The notes below the pieces were generated by a model. It did no database searches. It was not told the DNA's origin and worked only from the letters and a program-made list of their open reading frames with translations. Shown in pieces: positions 35,653 through 46,345 of a stretch of 64,000 nucleotides of DNA. The stretch is from Aquilaria yunnanensis (Eukaryota > Streptophyta > Magnoliopsida > Malvales > Thymelaeaceae), in contig CM077594.1 in NCBI GenBank assembly GCA_039654915.1, forward strand, positions 70,364,393-70,428,392, in the 5' to 3' direction. The position numbers and the translations under genes are program-made. The first letter of the stretch is position 1; each line of letters begins with the position of its first letter.

Positions 35653-38057
35653 TAACATTGCCGCCTTTGGCCCTGCCCAGGTAGTTTGTGAGAACTGGTT
35701 TCATGATGGTTGCAATTGGCTAGTTATATATATGTGCGAATTAAAACTTGAAGATGCTAGTTGATTTAACTAGAAAATACAACATGTATGCTCTTTTAGC
35801 TTTGACTTGAGTAATTGAAAACTATAAAACATTCATATGGCCAAGGCACTTTTTCATAGAAATCAAGTTCAAATTGTCAAAGCGCATATAATCAACATTT
35901 GTATTATCAATACTACACATAATAACCATGTGAGGGCAATCAACAAAAGTAGACAAATGCCTGTCACCCAAGAGCAACCTTAGAGTTCTTTACTTTATCC
36001 ATAAACAAAAGAGGCAACTAGTGCATTACAATATACACAAGGCTTTCCTACTATGATCCTTCCATCTAACTCCCACTTTAGCCACAATCTCAGTGGTGAG
36101 CCTCAAAAAGTCCTCCATGTGCTCTACTAGCCACTACAACCAAGACAATACTATAGTTAGTACTGTTACTTAACCAACAAGTAAACATAAAAACTAGAAT
36201 TGCAAGGATTCTCAAATTTTCATACTTGCAACAAAAGACAAACATGGTAACCCTTAATGGTTATTGGGCTGAACAACATCAGAAACTGCATAACATAAAC
36301 TAGTGAGTGAGAATTTGTAATTCTTAGTAAGGGATCTTCACCTGCAAGAAAAATGTTAAGGACAACAAATATATTATCAAATACAATTTTTTGTGACCTT
36401 GTACAGCATGAGGTTAAACATATTTGTATATGTTTTTATCCCTTGGGAATTCTCCTTAACCTAGTCCTTAAACTACAACACAGAGCCTTGCTTGTTAAAA
36501 AGTAGAGCCTACTAGTCTAACCAGTGATGATTCACTAATTGAACTCCCTTATGTTGTATAGGGGCTTTATGGTGGGAATATTATTGACTAAGCCATAAAG
36601 ACCCATCAGGCCATAAGACACACTAGGTGCACTTATGTTTCACACCATGAGCTCATGCCCGATGACATGACTAGGTCATTGATCGTACTAAACCTTTCAG
36701 CCAAGCTAATGATACCTAGTTACGGCCCTTGTTAACTAGTTTTCATGATTATGGTGAAAGCAACCATAAAAATCCAAGAAAACTCCTAGGTTTCAAAGGA
36801 ATTTTGGAAGCCTAGGAGTACCCCCAGAATACTTGGAACCTTAGGTACCCTAAAAACCTCGTTAGGCTTCCCCTCGAACCATCTAGCAAAATTGGAAAAC
36901 ATTAGCCATCATAACTATGGCAACACGTCACTACAGTTATCAACATGCTGTGAAGTTTTCATGGTGCTGGCGATGTGTCACCAGTATTGGTGACACATCA
37001 CCAATACCTGCGATTGCCTAGCATTTTCAATTTTGCTGCTATAACCTTGAAGACTTACCAAACATGTTAAACATGCTCGGATGGCCTTCAAACTTCACAT
37101 ATCTGTAAAACATGTTGCAAATACCACAACCAACTATGACAAGCATTCATATGATGCATTGTAACATCATTCCAAGCTCCACAAAACTAGTAGTCCACCA
37201 TGAACAAACTAGCCTATTAACTAATGCTATTGCAAAACTACATGAGTTCATCAGGTGAACATAATCTAATAGCATTAATCAAGCTTGAAAACATAACTCC
37301 TTTACCTTAATTTCATCTGCTAGGGAAAGATTAGCCAACCATTCAATGAGAACAATGCTCCATAAGTTTTAACCTATGTTCCAAGCAAACCAAGCCAAAT
37401 GGCACACAATCAACAACAACCAAGCAAAACCAATACCATAAAACACCAAACCAATGCGGAAAGACCAAAGAATTCAAGTTACCTCACGTGCAAACCCTGC
37501 TCTAGCTGGAAAAACATGTATAACACTTCCAAAGCCAAAGAACTATCTTGAAATAGGCTACCCAAAGCTTATATACCATTGAAGCCTTCAAATTTCAACA
37601 AGAAACTTTCATTTTGTGCAAAAATTCAATGAAAAATAAAGAGGGAAAGAAAGAACTTGAGCTTGGATGGAGAAATGGAAATAGTAGAAGCTAGAAACAC
37701 TTTACCAAGTTTATAAACTCCCTTTTGAATAAGTCCCCAAAAGTTTCTGAAGTTTGTCAAAAAACACCCCTTCCTAAAATAGTAGTTTTAGTAAACTTTT
37801 GGTGAAATCTTTAACACTTAAGCAAATCATTGGGTTTTAAGCAGGGTTTATGGTTCAAAACATATTTTTGACTCTTGGGCCTCAGCTTGACACCTCATGA
37901 TACCATTTTTTCTCTTACCTCTTTTGGTGCCACAAACTACTTGAAACTTTGTCCATCTTACTAATCCTTGTCTAGTTCACTTGAAAAAGGTTACTAAACT
38001 AGCAATTTAATTAATTTACCTCCCTCAGCTGAGTTTTCTACTATGATGGTTGTAACA
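35653..38057 (-). repeat. 5' LTR of chromovirus X
   Basis: The sense strand starts TGTTACAACCATCATAG at plus 38057 and ends near 35653; collinear with 25150-27529. It carries a perfect palindrome at 36972-36999 that the partner LTR lacks. Confidence 0.9.
36972..36999. repeat. perfect 12-base inverted repeat with 4-base spacer
   Basis: GATGTGTCACCA, then GTAT, then TGGTGACACATC. The corresponding place in the other X LTR (about 26445-26465) has only one arm-like half, so the palindrome arose after insertion, apparently by a short local duplication. Confidence 0.85.
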
Positions 38058-38062
38058 CTAGG

Positions 38063-38094
38063 TGCAATGCTCAGGCTAAATTTAGAGCTGTAGC
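38063..38094 (+). pseudogene. copia RNase H, 32-base sliver between two insertions
   Basis: The few codons here read NAQAKFRAVA, the copia RNase H motif (SSAEAEFRAVA in relatives). The CTAGG duplication of X lies on its left and the GTAGC duplication of solo LTR Y makes up its last five bases. It links 25144 to 39511. Confidence 0.9.
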
Positions 38095-39510
38095 TGTTAG
38101 TGTTGTGCCCAAAAGCCAATCATGAGATGATTGTATTTTTGCACATTGAGTAATGATATTTTATTAAGGCATTAATCCAGCAATTATGGTTTGTTGTTTT
38201 GTTTCTGTGTAACGTAACAAACATAATTGTAACCCTAGAATAATGATATTCTCAAACGTGCCTAGTCTAGTATTATTGTGGAGCGGGTTGCAATAATACA
38301 TAACGACTAGCATATGTGGACGCTAATATGAGATATGTAGTCTGCATATGGGTATAAGTTGGAGAACTTGTGTACTGGACCGACCCACCATGAGAACACT
38401 ACATGGATCGTTATATGAGTGTCATAAGTGATTCTCATAGTGATCATGGTATATGTAGTCCTTTGACCTAAGATCATCAAGGTTCCCTACATGTGAGTCA
38501 CATACTTTGATACTTCCCTTTGTTGCTCGTAACTGAGTGAACTTGAAGGAGGTCATTGGGTATGTCACATATCATTCGGAGGGATTTGTATGATCAAGAT
38601 GGGATTTGTTCCTCCTCTGTAACTGGAGTGATATCTTCGGCCCCTTGATAAAGTAAGACTTAGAAAAATGCATGGCCATGCTTGGATGAGTTGATATACG
38701 ATATCAATGTCAACAATTTAAGTTAGCCTACTTGGAAATCAAGAAACCAAAGATTGGGCTATACGAGAGTGACACATTCCATGTCTCGTGCTTAGTCTTG
38801 ATATCTTGGGCAAAGGGACAATGGCATATATCGGTGATGATCATAAAGGTTTAGTCGAATCACCGACAATCTTGTCACTTGGGTAGCAACGATGTGTTGC
38901 TAGACACCACTCATTGCTTATGATCATAATTGTGATTTATGATCATTGCCAAAGTGGTAAGAGCCTATTGGGTCACAGACATAGAGCTATTTGGATCATT
39001 AGAGTGCATGGGCTAATTATTTGGGTTATGGTTTCACTTTAACTTCGTATTAATAACGGGCCCAAGAGTTTAGCCATTATTAAGCCGAAATTAAATCCTA
39101 ATTGGATTAGGGCTTTGAAACCCATTAGGCATGGAAGTTGAGTCTCACTATAAACACAACTTATGGTCAGAAATTCACAGGTCTCCTTGCCCTAGCCTCC
39201 CAAAAGGACAGCTGCACTCTTCTCTTGCAATTCCTTGGAGGATGCAAGGTAGCACTGCGAGTACAAGAGAAATGCATCTATTGTGACATGGTGGAAGCGT
39301 GGTGATCCGGAGAGGCTCGTGTGGATACCATAGAGAGCTTGAACACGTCAACTGTTCAGGTTTTGTAATTCGACTCTACAGTTGAGTGAGAGATCTGAAT
39401 TAAAAATTAGGTATGAAAATTTTTGAACACCCGGTTTACCTCATTTTCACTTGGATCCTGTAGGGTTTCAGTTAAATTCCGCTGTGCTATTTGGCTCCCA
39501 AAACCCAATA
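38095..39510 (+). repeat. solo LTR Y inside copia, GTAGC duplication
   Basis: TGTTAGTGTTGTGCCC...AAAACCCAATA, 1416 bases, flanked by GTAGC (38090-38094, 39511-39515). Same family as Z; terminal CA has decayed to TA. TATA-like box TATAAACA at 39149-39156. The segment 38209-38590 is absent from Z. Confidence 0.92.
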
Positions 39511-39780
39511 GTAGCCTATGGTATTTGGGAGATAATGTGGATTAGGAAGCTTTTTCAAGAGTTAAAAGCAACAGATTCATCTCTAATTAAGATGTTCTAT
39601 GACAACAAGGAAGCAATCTTGATAGCACACAATCTAGTCCTTCATGACTACACAAAAAAAGTAGAGGTTGACAACCATTTCATCAAGGAGAAAATAGATA
39701 ATAGACTGGTCCATATGGAACAGATTCCTACAGGAAAACATGTGGCTAACATCTTTACCAAGGGACTACACACCAAATAG
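39511..39780 (+). pseudogene. copia RNase H, last part
   Basis: VAYGIWEIMWIRKLFQEL, MFYDNKEAILIAHN, the histidine-containing VEVDNHFIKEKIDN and PTGKHVANIFTKGL, the canonical C-terminus of copia pol, with stop TAG at 39778. A polypurine-like run TTGAGGAGGGG (39831-39841) follows before the 3' LTR. Confidence 0.93.
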
Positions 39781-39841
39781 TTTAATTTTCTAGTTGTCAA
39801 GTTGGCTACAGATGATATCTTCAAACCAACTTGAGGAGGGG

Positions 39842-40067
39842 TGTTAGAAAATTGGGAAAAATGTGTGCTATAATTGTTTATTAGCTATAACATAGCTATT
39901 TAGATGCAAATATGTGTATTTTAGGAAAATTTTGAAGACGAATTATTTTTTCCTTAAATTAGTGATTTAGTTTCCTGATTTAATGGATTCTGATGTGCTA
40001 TAAATCTCTATGAAAGAACAATCTCAATAATAGAAATATTCATTCTGTGTAAGCCTAATTTTTAACT
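39842..40067 (+). repeat. 3' LTR of the copia element
   Basis: TGTTAGAAAATTGGG...TTTTTAACT, then GATTG. Collinear with 17780-18005 with visible substitutions, including loss of the TATA box. Confidence 0.9.
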
Positions 40068-40689
40068 GATTGTTGATTAGATTTTATGGAATGACAGGGT
40101 TAGTAAGATAGTTAAGAGTTTGGGGAGCAAGCATGAGACATTTGTGGTTTGATGTGTGAGGACAAGGTCAGAGAAAAAAGGAGATGATTGTACCAAGAAG
40201 GATGACACAAGAGAAGGATAAGTTAGCTTAGGGTGACTTATGTTTATGTTGTTGGGTGAATATTGTTTGAGTTGTATTATTCTGGGTGTAGTTTGTCTAG
40301 AATTGTGTGAAATTATGAAAATTCATATGGATAGCTAACTTGTTTGGGGGAACTAAAAAAAAGTGTTAAAAGCACACTTGGAAGTAGGAGTGCTAGGTAG
40401 AGAAAGCCGATGGAGTTTGCATAGATGGGTCGGAGGTGTATGCCTGTAGTTTTCCCGTTTTGTAATTATCATACAATGTCATGAGTAAGTGAAGATCCTA
40501 AAATACAGAAAAGTAAAAAAAGGAAATAGTTAAGTGACTACACAAAAAAGGGAAAAACAAGATGATCAGGGAGCAAGAGGAGGCATTAGTAAAAACATGT
40601 GGTAATGGTAGCATACAATATGTATGCAACTGTGATTTAAACATATGAAATTGAGTATGATATGTATTGTTGGCAATTACTGGAGGGGG

Positions 40690-42190
40690 AATAAAGGGAA
40701 GACTACTGAAAAAATGAAAAGGAAAGCAAAGGTGGCTAATGATGACGTATCATGGGAGTACGAAGATGAAGAAGCGAAATTTTTATGGTAATGATGATTT
40801 AAAATAACATTCATGACACTACATATGTGAGTATGAATTAAATGTATTATTCTAAAATTAAATTGTGTTACATTGAATAACCTTTGTACTAATTTTTTTT
40901 CCCAAGGAAGAAATGGAAGCATAACAAGGAAAGGAAAAAGAAATCATAGGTAGAAGATGATGTGCAACTAGTCGAGTGCTTGGACAAGGAGGGAGACTTT
41001 GCAGGAAATTTGTTTATTGTAAAACTATAGAAAGCTACTTTGTGGATTTGTATCTTGATTTGAATACATAATTGTGGATTTAATACAAAGTGTTCACTGA
41101 GAAAGATGACAAAGGTTTTTTAGAAGATATTGAAGTCTGAGAAGCATGTTAGGGCTGTTTAGGAAATTGGGTTTGGTGAGCAGCTGAAGTTGAGGTATAG
41201 GTTCCTAAGCAATGAGGTGGTTGAATGGCTAATTGATAGGATAAATCCACAGGATATGACAATGAGTATAAGAATGAGGAAGCTAGAGCTGACAAGGGAC
41301 GATTTGTGATTGATCTTAGGGATTCCAAATGATAATATTACGATTAGCACAAGTAACCATATAGAATTTTGGGAATTGTTTATGCCAAACTGGCTAGGTT
41401 GTTGGTTCAAGAGGCAAGATGGCCCTTATTTGACATAGTTGGATAATGCACTAAAAAATGATAAGGAATCCGATGATTGATTCAAGGAAAAATTCCTAGT
41501 ATGGGTTGTTTTTAGGCTATTGGCACATTCTAGCAAAGCATAGAGTAGTTATAGATCGTTGTAGTTCATGCGAAATTTGGTGACATGATGGACATGAAGT
41601 TTTTTGAATATACACTTCCCAAGTTGGTAAAGGGCATATACAAGTGGAAAGGCAAAGTGAAACCGCAAATGTTGAATAGTTGTCTACTCTTCTTGTAAGT
41701 AAGTACCTTTAGTGTGTATTTGATACTTGTTTGTGGAACTTTTTTTTTGCAGTCCTGCTGCATTTCTGTGTGAAACTAAAATTGATATTTATTTATCTGT
41801 ATGAGATTCATTTGAAACCATTATCAATGAACATAACTGGTGATGTATAAATTTTTATATTAAATTGTGTTATTTATGTATACACTTATCACCAATATGC
41901 ACTGAAGAGGGTTATGTTTGTATTAAAGCATTATGGCTGTGCCTTTTTGCCAAACATATAGAAGCTTTGTCTTGACCGACTCCTCCCACTCATCAGTCAA
42001 CATATTAAGAGAGTTCTGCCATGGATAAGTAATTGGGCACACAATGAGGTGATTGGGTGGATGTATAAGGAGAGGACAAAAGTTGGAGGCTTCGGTAAAG
42101 GTCAAGTTGTTGGGCAGTTTGACAAGAAGGAAGTAAAAGTAGTTCAAAAGTTTTTGGATAATACCAGTATCAGGATGCTGGAAGATAAAG
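40690..42190 (+). pseudogene. Ulp1-peptidase-like (plant mobile type) pseudogene, 5' exons
   Basis: Three exon-like blocks can be read. Block one (about 40690-40787) ends EDEEAKFLW before a GT. Block two (about 40907-41694) includes RYRFLSNEVVEWLIDRINPQ, LELTRDDL-stop-LILGIPNDN, EKFLVWVVFRLLAHSSKA and, after a frame change, FFEYTLPKLVKGIYKWKGKV and MLNSCLLFL, before TAAGTAAG. Block three (about 41880-42190) includes VMFVLKHYGCAFLPNI and KERTKVGGFGKGQVVGQFD. LTxDDLxLILGIP followed by a VLxxLVxGIxKxK-like helix is the pattern of plant DUF1985/PMD-type proteins often joined to a C-terminal Ulp1 peptidase. Many stops; whether it was host gene or transposon cargo is open. Confidence 0.55.
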
Positions 42191-42380
42191 GTTTGTTACT
42201 TTCTGTTACATTTATGTGGTGCTAGGCAATTAACATGTACAGCTATTGGAACCATGTATGCTAATGAACTATGTATTTCTGTATATGTTATGAAAATGGA
42301 ATAGAATGTCAAATGAAAGGAACCGGCACTATGGAGGGAGATGATATAATATTGGGAAGAGTGGAATTATGGATGGGTTC

Positions 42381-42881
42381 TGATGCCCGTCGGCATCTTC
42401 ATTGTACGACATGATGGCCTGAAGTAGGGACTTCCGGTGTGAGAGTTCCTGAAATGCTCAAAAGAACAAGGGTTAGGAGCTCCCCGGAATGTGTTTCTGG
42501 GGAAGGAGCCTCCGACGCCCAAGTCAATATTTGGTATGTAACTAGCAAAGAGTGGAGAGAGTTGTGTGTCTATGTTCCCCTTACCAAGGTTATTCTCCAA
42601 ATATTTATAGGAGAGCGTTGGGAGAAGTCCGTTTGACATAGCTTGCTCAGATCATGACACGTGTTTGGTTGGGTCTGATCTGTATCTTCGGGAATGGGGG
42701 ACCTCTAGCTGGCCATAAGCTGTTATGTCCAGGAGTCAGGGCCGTAAGGGGTCTGTGTGTTAGGGGCGTGTGTGAGGTCTCTGTGTCAGAGGCTTCTTAA
42801 CCATTTTTGTCTTATTTCCATAAGACCCCATCGGGTAACGAGAACCCTTCGGAATAAGAGGCCCCCTTTAGCTAGATATCA
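42381..42881 (-). repeat. 3' LTR of element F
   Basis: The sense strand ends GGGCATCA at plus 42381; the right edge near 42870-42881 is not exact. TATA box on the minus strand at 42602-42609. Collinear with 52465-52970. Confidence 0.85.
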
Positions 42882-43856
42882 TCACCAAGGGCTGTCAGGA
42901 TGAGTTCTTCGGCGGAGCGGGGCACCTTTGAGAGAAGCTCTACCTCACCGAGGATGGTGGTTTACCAAGGTTAGAGGGTCAAGGCTTACGTACCTTCTTT
43001 TTTCAAGGTTGCCGCTCATCTTTCACCGAGGGTGGTGCTCGTCTTTCACCGAGGGTGGTGCTTGTCAGAGCTTAGGAGTTCAGAGGGTAATAGCCTTTTG
43101 GCTATCACATGCCCCCCTCGAAGAGCCGAAGATATGTCTTCGGCTGTTGAGCTTGCGAGAGCCAATTGTGGAACCCTTCGGAGGCCTGTTCGGACCCCGA
43201 ATTGGCCAGGGTCACCCTTTTAGGATGAGAGACTTTCTGACCCAGAACATCTGTTCTTGCCAAGAAAATGGCATTTATCTTTCCGAGAAAGGTGTCTACT
43301 GTTCCCGAGGTTCTCTTTTTAGTTAAAGTGCCTCCGTTCCAGCCTTTTCAATGCATGTTAATGGACCATCATGTCTACTTGACGTGTTTCCTTGGGAAAG
43401 GCCTAAGTCTAACAGTTGTCAGGGGCGTGCCCTCGTTTCCTGCACTAGGTGACACATGTCACCTGATCACTGGGGAATGGTCGCATCCGTTTCGTCAGAC
43501 GTGCCTCTTCACCTTCGAGGGGCAATTATGGCGACGCTTCACCTCCCTCCTTCGGCCGATCAATCCCCCATTCCTCATTAGTTTTTTCACACTTACATTC
43601 ATTTGCTCTCTTTTGCTCTTGAATTTTCTCCTTTTTTCCTGCGGTGGTGCGATTTCAAGCAAGTTTTCATGACGGCGTCCAGAAACCTAGACTTCATAAA
43701 AAGTTTTGGCTGGTTTTCCTTCCCGAAGTCTTTCGATTTTCTGTTTTTATAGCTTTTTCTTCGTTTCCAAAGTCATCTCCTTCTTCCGAAGTCGTTCTTT
43801 GGCATTATTTCCTTCTTTTCTTTTTTCCTTTCTGAAGTTAGGTTTCTCTCTTCCAA
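42882..43856. other. element F interval between 3' LTR and antisense ORF
   Basis: No gag/pol similarity. Overlapping short plus-strand frames here (42928-43672) show no recognisable domain and I do not call them. A 23-base unit (CGTCTTTCACCGAGGGTGG and four more bases) is repeated twice at about 43015-43062, with a degenerate third at about 42945. On the plus strand this would be promoter/leader for the antisense ORF. Confidence 0.5.
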
Positions 43857-46345
43857 ATGTCTTCCCCCGTTCCGCTCATGTCTGTTCAGACTGTCCCCGA
43901 GAGCTGGGTTCCTCTTAATTCTCATCTGAGTTGTACCACTTTGGAGAAGTTAGCGAAGTGGACAACTAAATTCTTTCTCCCTTCTTCCTTAGTTATCAGG
44001 CTACCTACTCCTAGCCTATTCAGTTACATGAATAATTTGAATGAGGTGACCATTTTTCGGGCCCAACTGAACGCCGGACTTCGGTGTCCTCCGCCAAAGA
44101 TGATTTGCCACTTCTGCCAATTCCATGGCATAGCCGTGAATCAGCTTCCTCCCAACTCTTACTCCTACTTTAACGCTTTCCTTTGCATGTGTGGGGTTTT
44201 TAAGATAGAACCTCACTTTACTTTTTTCATGCAATACCACAAACTCCACCCCATCCCGAAGGGTGGCTTCTATTTTTTGCTTCCCCGAGGTTTTGGGAGT
44301 AAGAAGTTTACATTTACCTTTAATACGAAGGATAGTTGGGAAGGGTGGTAGAGGAAGTTCTTCTTCCTGAAGGTGGCTGACCAGTGGGGGCACATTCCAA
44401 CCAACTGGGCATGGGGAACTCTGCCTATAGATGTAGTTGACCCTAGAAAACTGCTAACCTTAGAATTGGAGGCCCAGTTCGAGGAGTTCGATAGCCGTAT
44501 TCGGGCTGTCACGAACTGGGACCCCGAGGTCCCCTTCGTTCCCTATACCCTTTTTCCCATCAGATGGGGCTTAATGACCGAAGAGGTCCTTCGGGAACTG
44601 GGGGTTGATTAAGGAGCATGTTACTGACCTGAACATGCCACAACCTCTTTTTGACGGGAAGAAGTCGGGTTGGTAATGCTCCATCGGGCCGAACTCACAT
44701 ACTCGGTTCTTAAAGAGAGTAAAATCCTTTCCAAATTTTTCATCTCTCTCTGTGCATACTTACACTGATATTCTTCTTTTTGCATAGATGGCTGACAAAT
44801 CTGCCGCCTTCTACAAGTCCCTCTTCCTCGGCCAGGCTGAGAAGGGGGAGCAGACTCGGAATAAGGTGGCGGCAAAGAGAAAGAAGCCATCCGGGGGATC
44901 ATCTTTGGTTCCGAGGTTGAACAAAATGAAGGAGGACCTCATTCCTCCGCCTACCGAAGATGACGTGGGGACTGAGGACCAGACCCATGTTTAGGAGGAT
45001 CCACCCTCGGATCCAGCAATCCATTCCACTCCCCTTAGTTCCAGCACCATGGCGGAGACTTTGGGGACCTCGGTTAGGGGGTTTCCGGCCAAGGAGCTAG
45101 AGGAGGGCTGAAAAAGGAAAGGCAAAAACATCCCTGATTAGGTCCTAGAAGTCAGCAACTCCAAAGGCGATGATGTGGAGCTTCCACCAGGTTTGTCCCT
45201 TAGCCATTCTTCTACGAGTTTGGGAATTTTTGGTGTTTTAGATCTTATAAACGAATGGCTAAGGGATAATGTACTGATGGAACTTCGGCAGGACTTTGTA
45301 GGCAAAGCAGTGCAGGCTCCCTGGGTGGAAGATAACACCCGGAAGAGGGCCATTCGGGATGCCAAAATCTCGAAGGGAAAAGTCCCAATGGAGCCCTTTT
45401 AGTTGTTCACAGATGACATGAACTTGTTCTCCGAGGATAGCCAGAAGATGCCTCCTCAGATGGTGACTAGAGTCATCACTCACGCAACTTTTCAGTCTCT
45501 AACTGAAGATTGCCTGAATGAGGAGATCCTCTCTGTGAGGATGACCAAGTAGGCTGCCCAAGTAAACTCCTACCATTTTGATACTTACTGGTTTTTTTTG
45601 TTTGCCTTATGTTCCTTACTTAGGATCTCCCTTTTGCAACTCTTCTCATATACGGGGTACTATCAGGCTTGGGCAGCCAAACAAACTTCAGTCTGAACTC
45701 GCTACGAGGAGTCTCTGGTGAAGGCCAAGGAACTCTTGGCTAGGTCTGTCATTAAGTACGGTGAGCTAAATAAAGTAGCAAAAGAGGATCTGGCCAATCT
45801 TCGGGAGGAGATGCTCAAAAGCCGAGGGGAGCTTATCCAAGACTTCTCTTCGAACATGTCAAACATCGGAGCAAGGTTGATAGCCATGACCTCAGCCAAC
45901 AAGGTTCTTCAGAAGGAGAGAGATGACATTGCTACCCAAGTGGCGAAGGCCCTTAATCTCAACTCTAAGCTTCAAGCCGAGGTCGAAAGGTTGAAGAAGG
46001 AGGGGCAAAAGAAGAAGAAGAAGCTGGAGAAGGAGATCGTGGAGCTTCGGAAAGATTTGGACGATTCTGACGTGGAGAAGACGAAGTCTGACCAAGCAAC
46101 CAAAAGGTCTTATCAGGACGGCTCCACCTCGCCCATCACCAAGTCTTATCAAGATTTCTAGATCTCGACCTCTCTTTCTTGGTGGCCTTGGACATCCCCG
46201 AAGGGCCATCTTGGCAGTGGTCAAAGGCGGAGTTCCTCAACCTCCCTGCTATTCCACCTTCGGCTCCTAAATCTACTGATAAAGATTCAGAAGGTTTGGA
46301 GGCTGAGGAAGGTGAGGAACTGGTGGATGCCCAGGATTGCAAATA
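43857..46345 (+). pseudogene. antisense ORF of element F: Transposase_28-like ('putative gypsy-type transposon') protein
   Basis: The start MSSPVPLMSVQTVPESW at 43857 opens 164 codons with FLPSSLVIRLPTP, YSYFNAFLCMCGVFKIEP, PKGGFYFLLPRGFG and KDSWEGW; after a TAG it goes on KFFFLKVADQWGHIPTNWAW. This is the pattern of plant proteins annotated as putative gypsy-type transposon (Pfam Transposase_28, from memory). A frame change near 44605 leads to a likely GT-AG intron at 44673-44787, then MADKSAAFYKSLFLGQAEKG. A second short intron (45562-45623) is possible. A long charged coiled coil (about 45718-46120, rich in Lys, Glu, Leu) follows; after one more frame change the protein ends in an acidic tail at TAG 46343. 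It lies tail to tail with pol and opposite in strand to the element. About five stops or shifts, so inactive here; function unknown. Confidence 0.75.
44673..44787 (+). other. predicted intron of the antisense ORF
   Basis: GTAATG at the left and TTTTTGCATAG at the right, with a T-rich tract before the AG. The frame before it (LIKEHVTDLNMPQPLFDGKK) and after it (MADKSAAFYKSLF) are both coding-like, whereas the 115 bases between are not. Confidence 0.5.

Larger units (their letters stand above)
25150..38057 (-). mobile_element. Ty3/gypsy chromovirus X inserted in copia RNase H
   Basis: Flanked by CTAGG at 25145-25149 and 38058-38062. LTRs at both ends are collinear (25150-27529 and 35653-38057). 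The minus strand reads primer site, gag, protease, RT, RNase H, integrase and chromodomain tail. Two younger insertions lie inside: solo LTR Z (29780-30818) and family-S solo LTR C (33168-35430). Its LTRs are visibly more diverged than those of chromovirus 1 (differences every few to ten bases, several indels), so it is older. Confidence 0.92.
17780..40067 (+). mobile_element. Ty1/copia element, 22.3 kb as it stands, split by nested insertions
   Basis: LTRs at 17780-18005 and 39842-40067 are flanked by the same five bases GATTG (17775-17779, 40068-40072). Order inside: gag, protease, integrase, reverse transcriptase, RNase H, the Ty1/copia order. Insertions within it: solo LTR 19166-22187, chromovirus X 25150-38057 and solo LTR Y 38095-39510, each with its own 5-bp duplication. 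Removing them leaves about 4.9 kb, a normal copia length. All domains carry stops. Confidence 0.93.

Noticed and set aside
38095..39510. Solo LTR Y as the 3' part of chromovirus X.
   Set aside because: X closes with its own CTAGG duplication at 38058-38062 and copia codons separate it from Y, which has its own GTAGC duplication.
42928..43672. Overlapping plus-strand frames upstream of the antisense ORF (up to 134 codons).
   Set aside because: No recognisable motif and they overlap one another in different frames; chance openness in G+C-richer DNA is more likely. They may be leader sequence.
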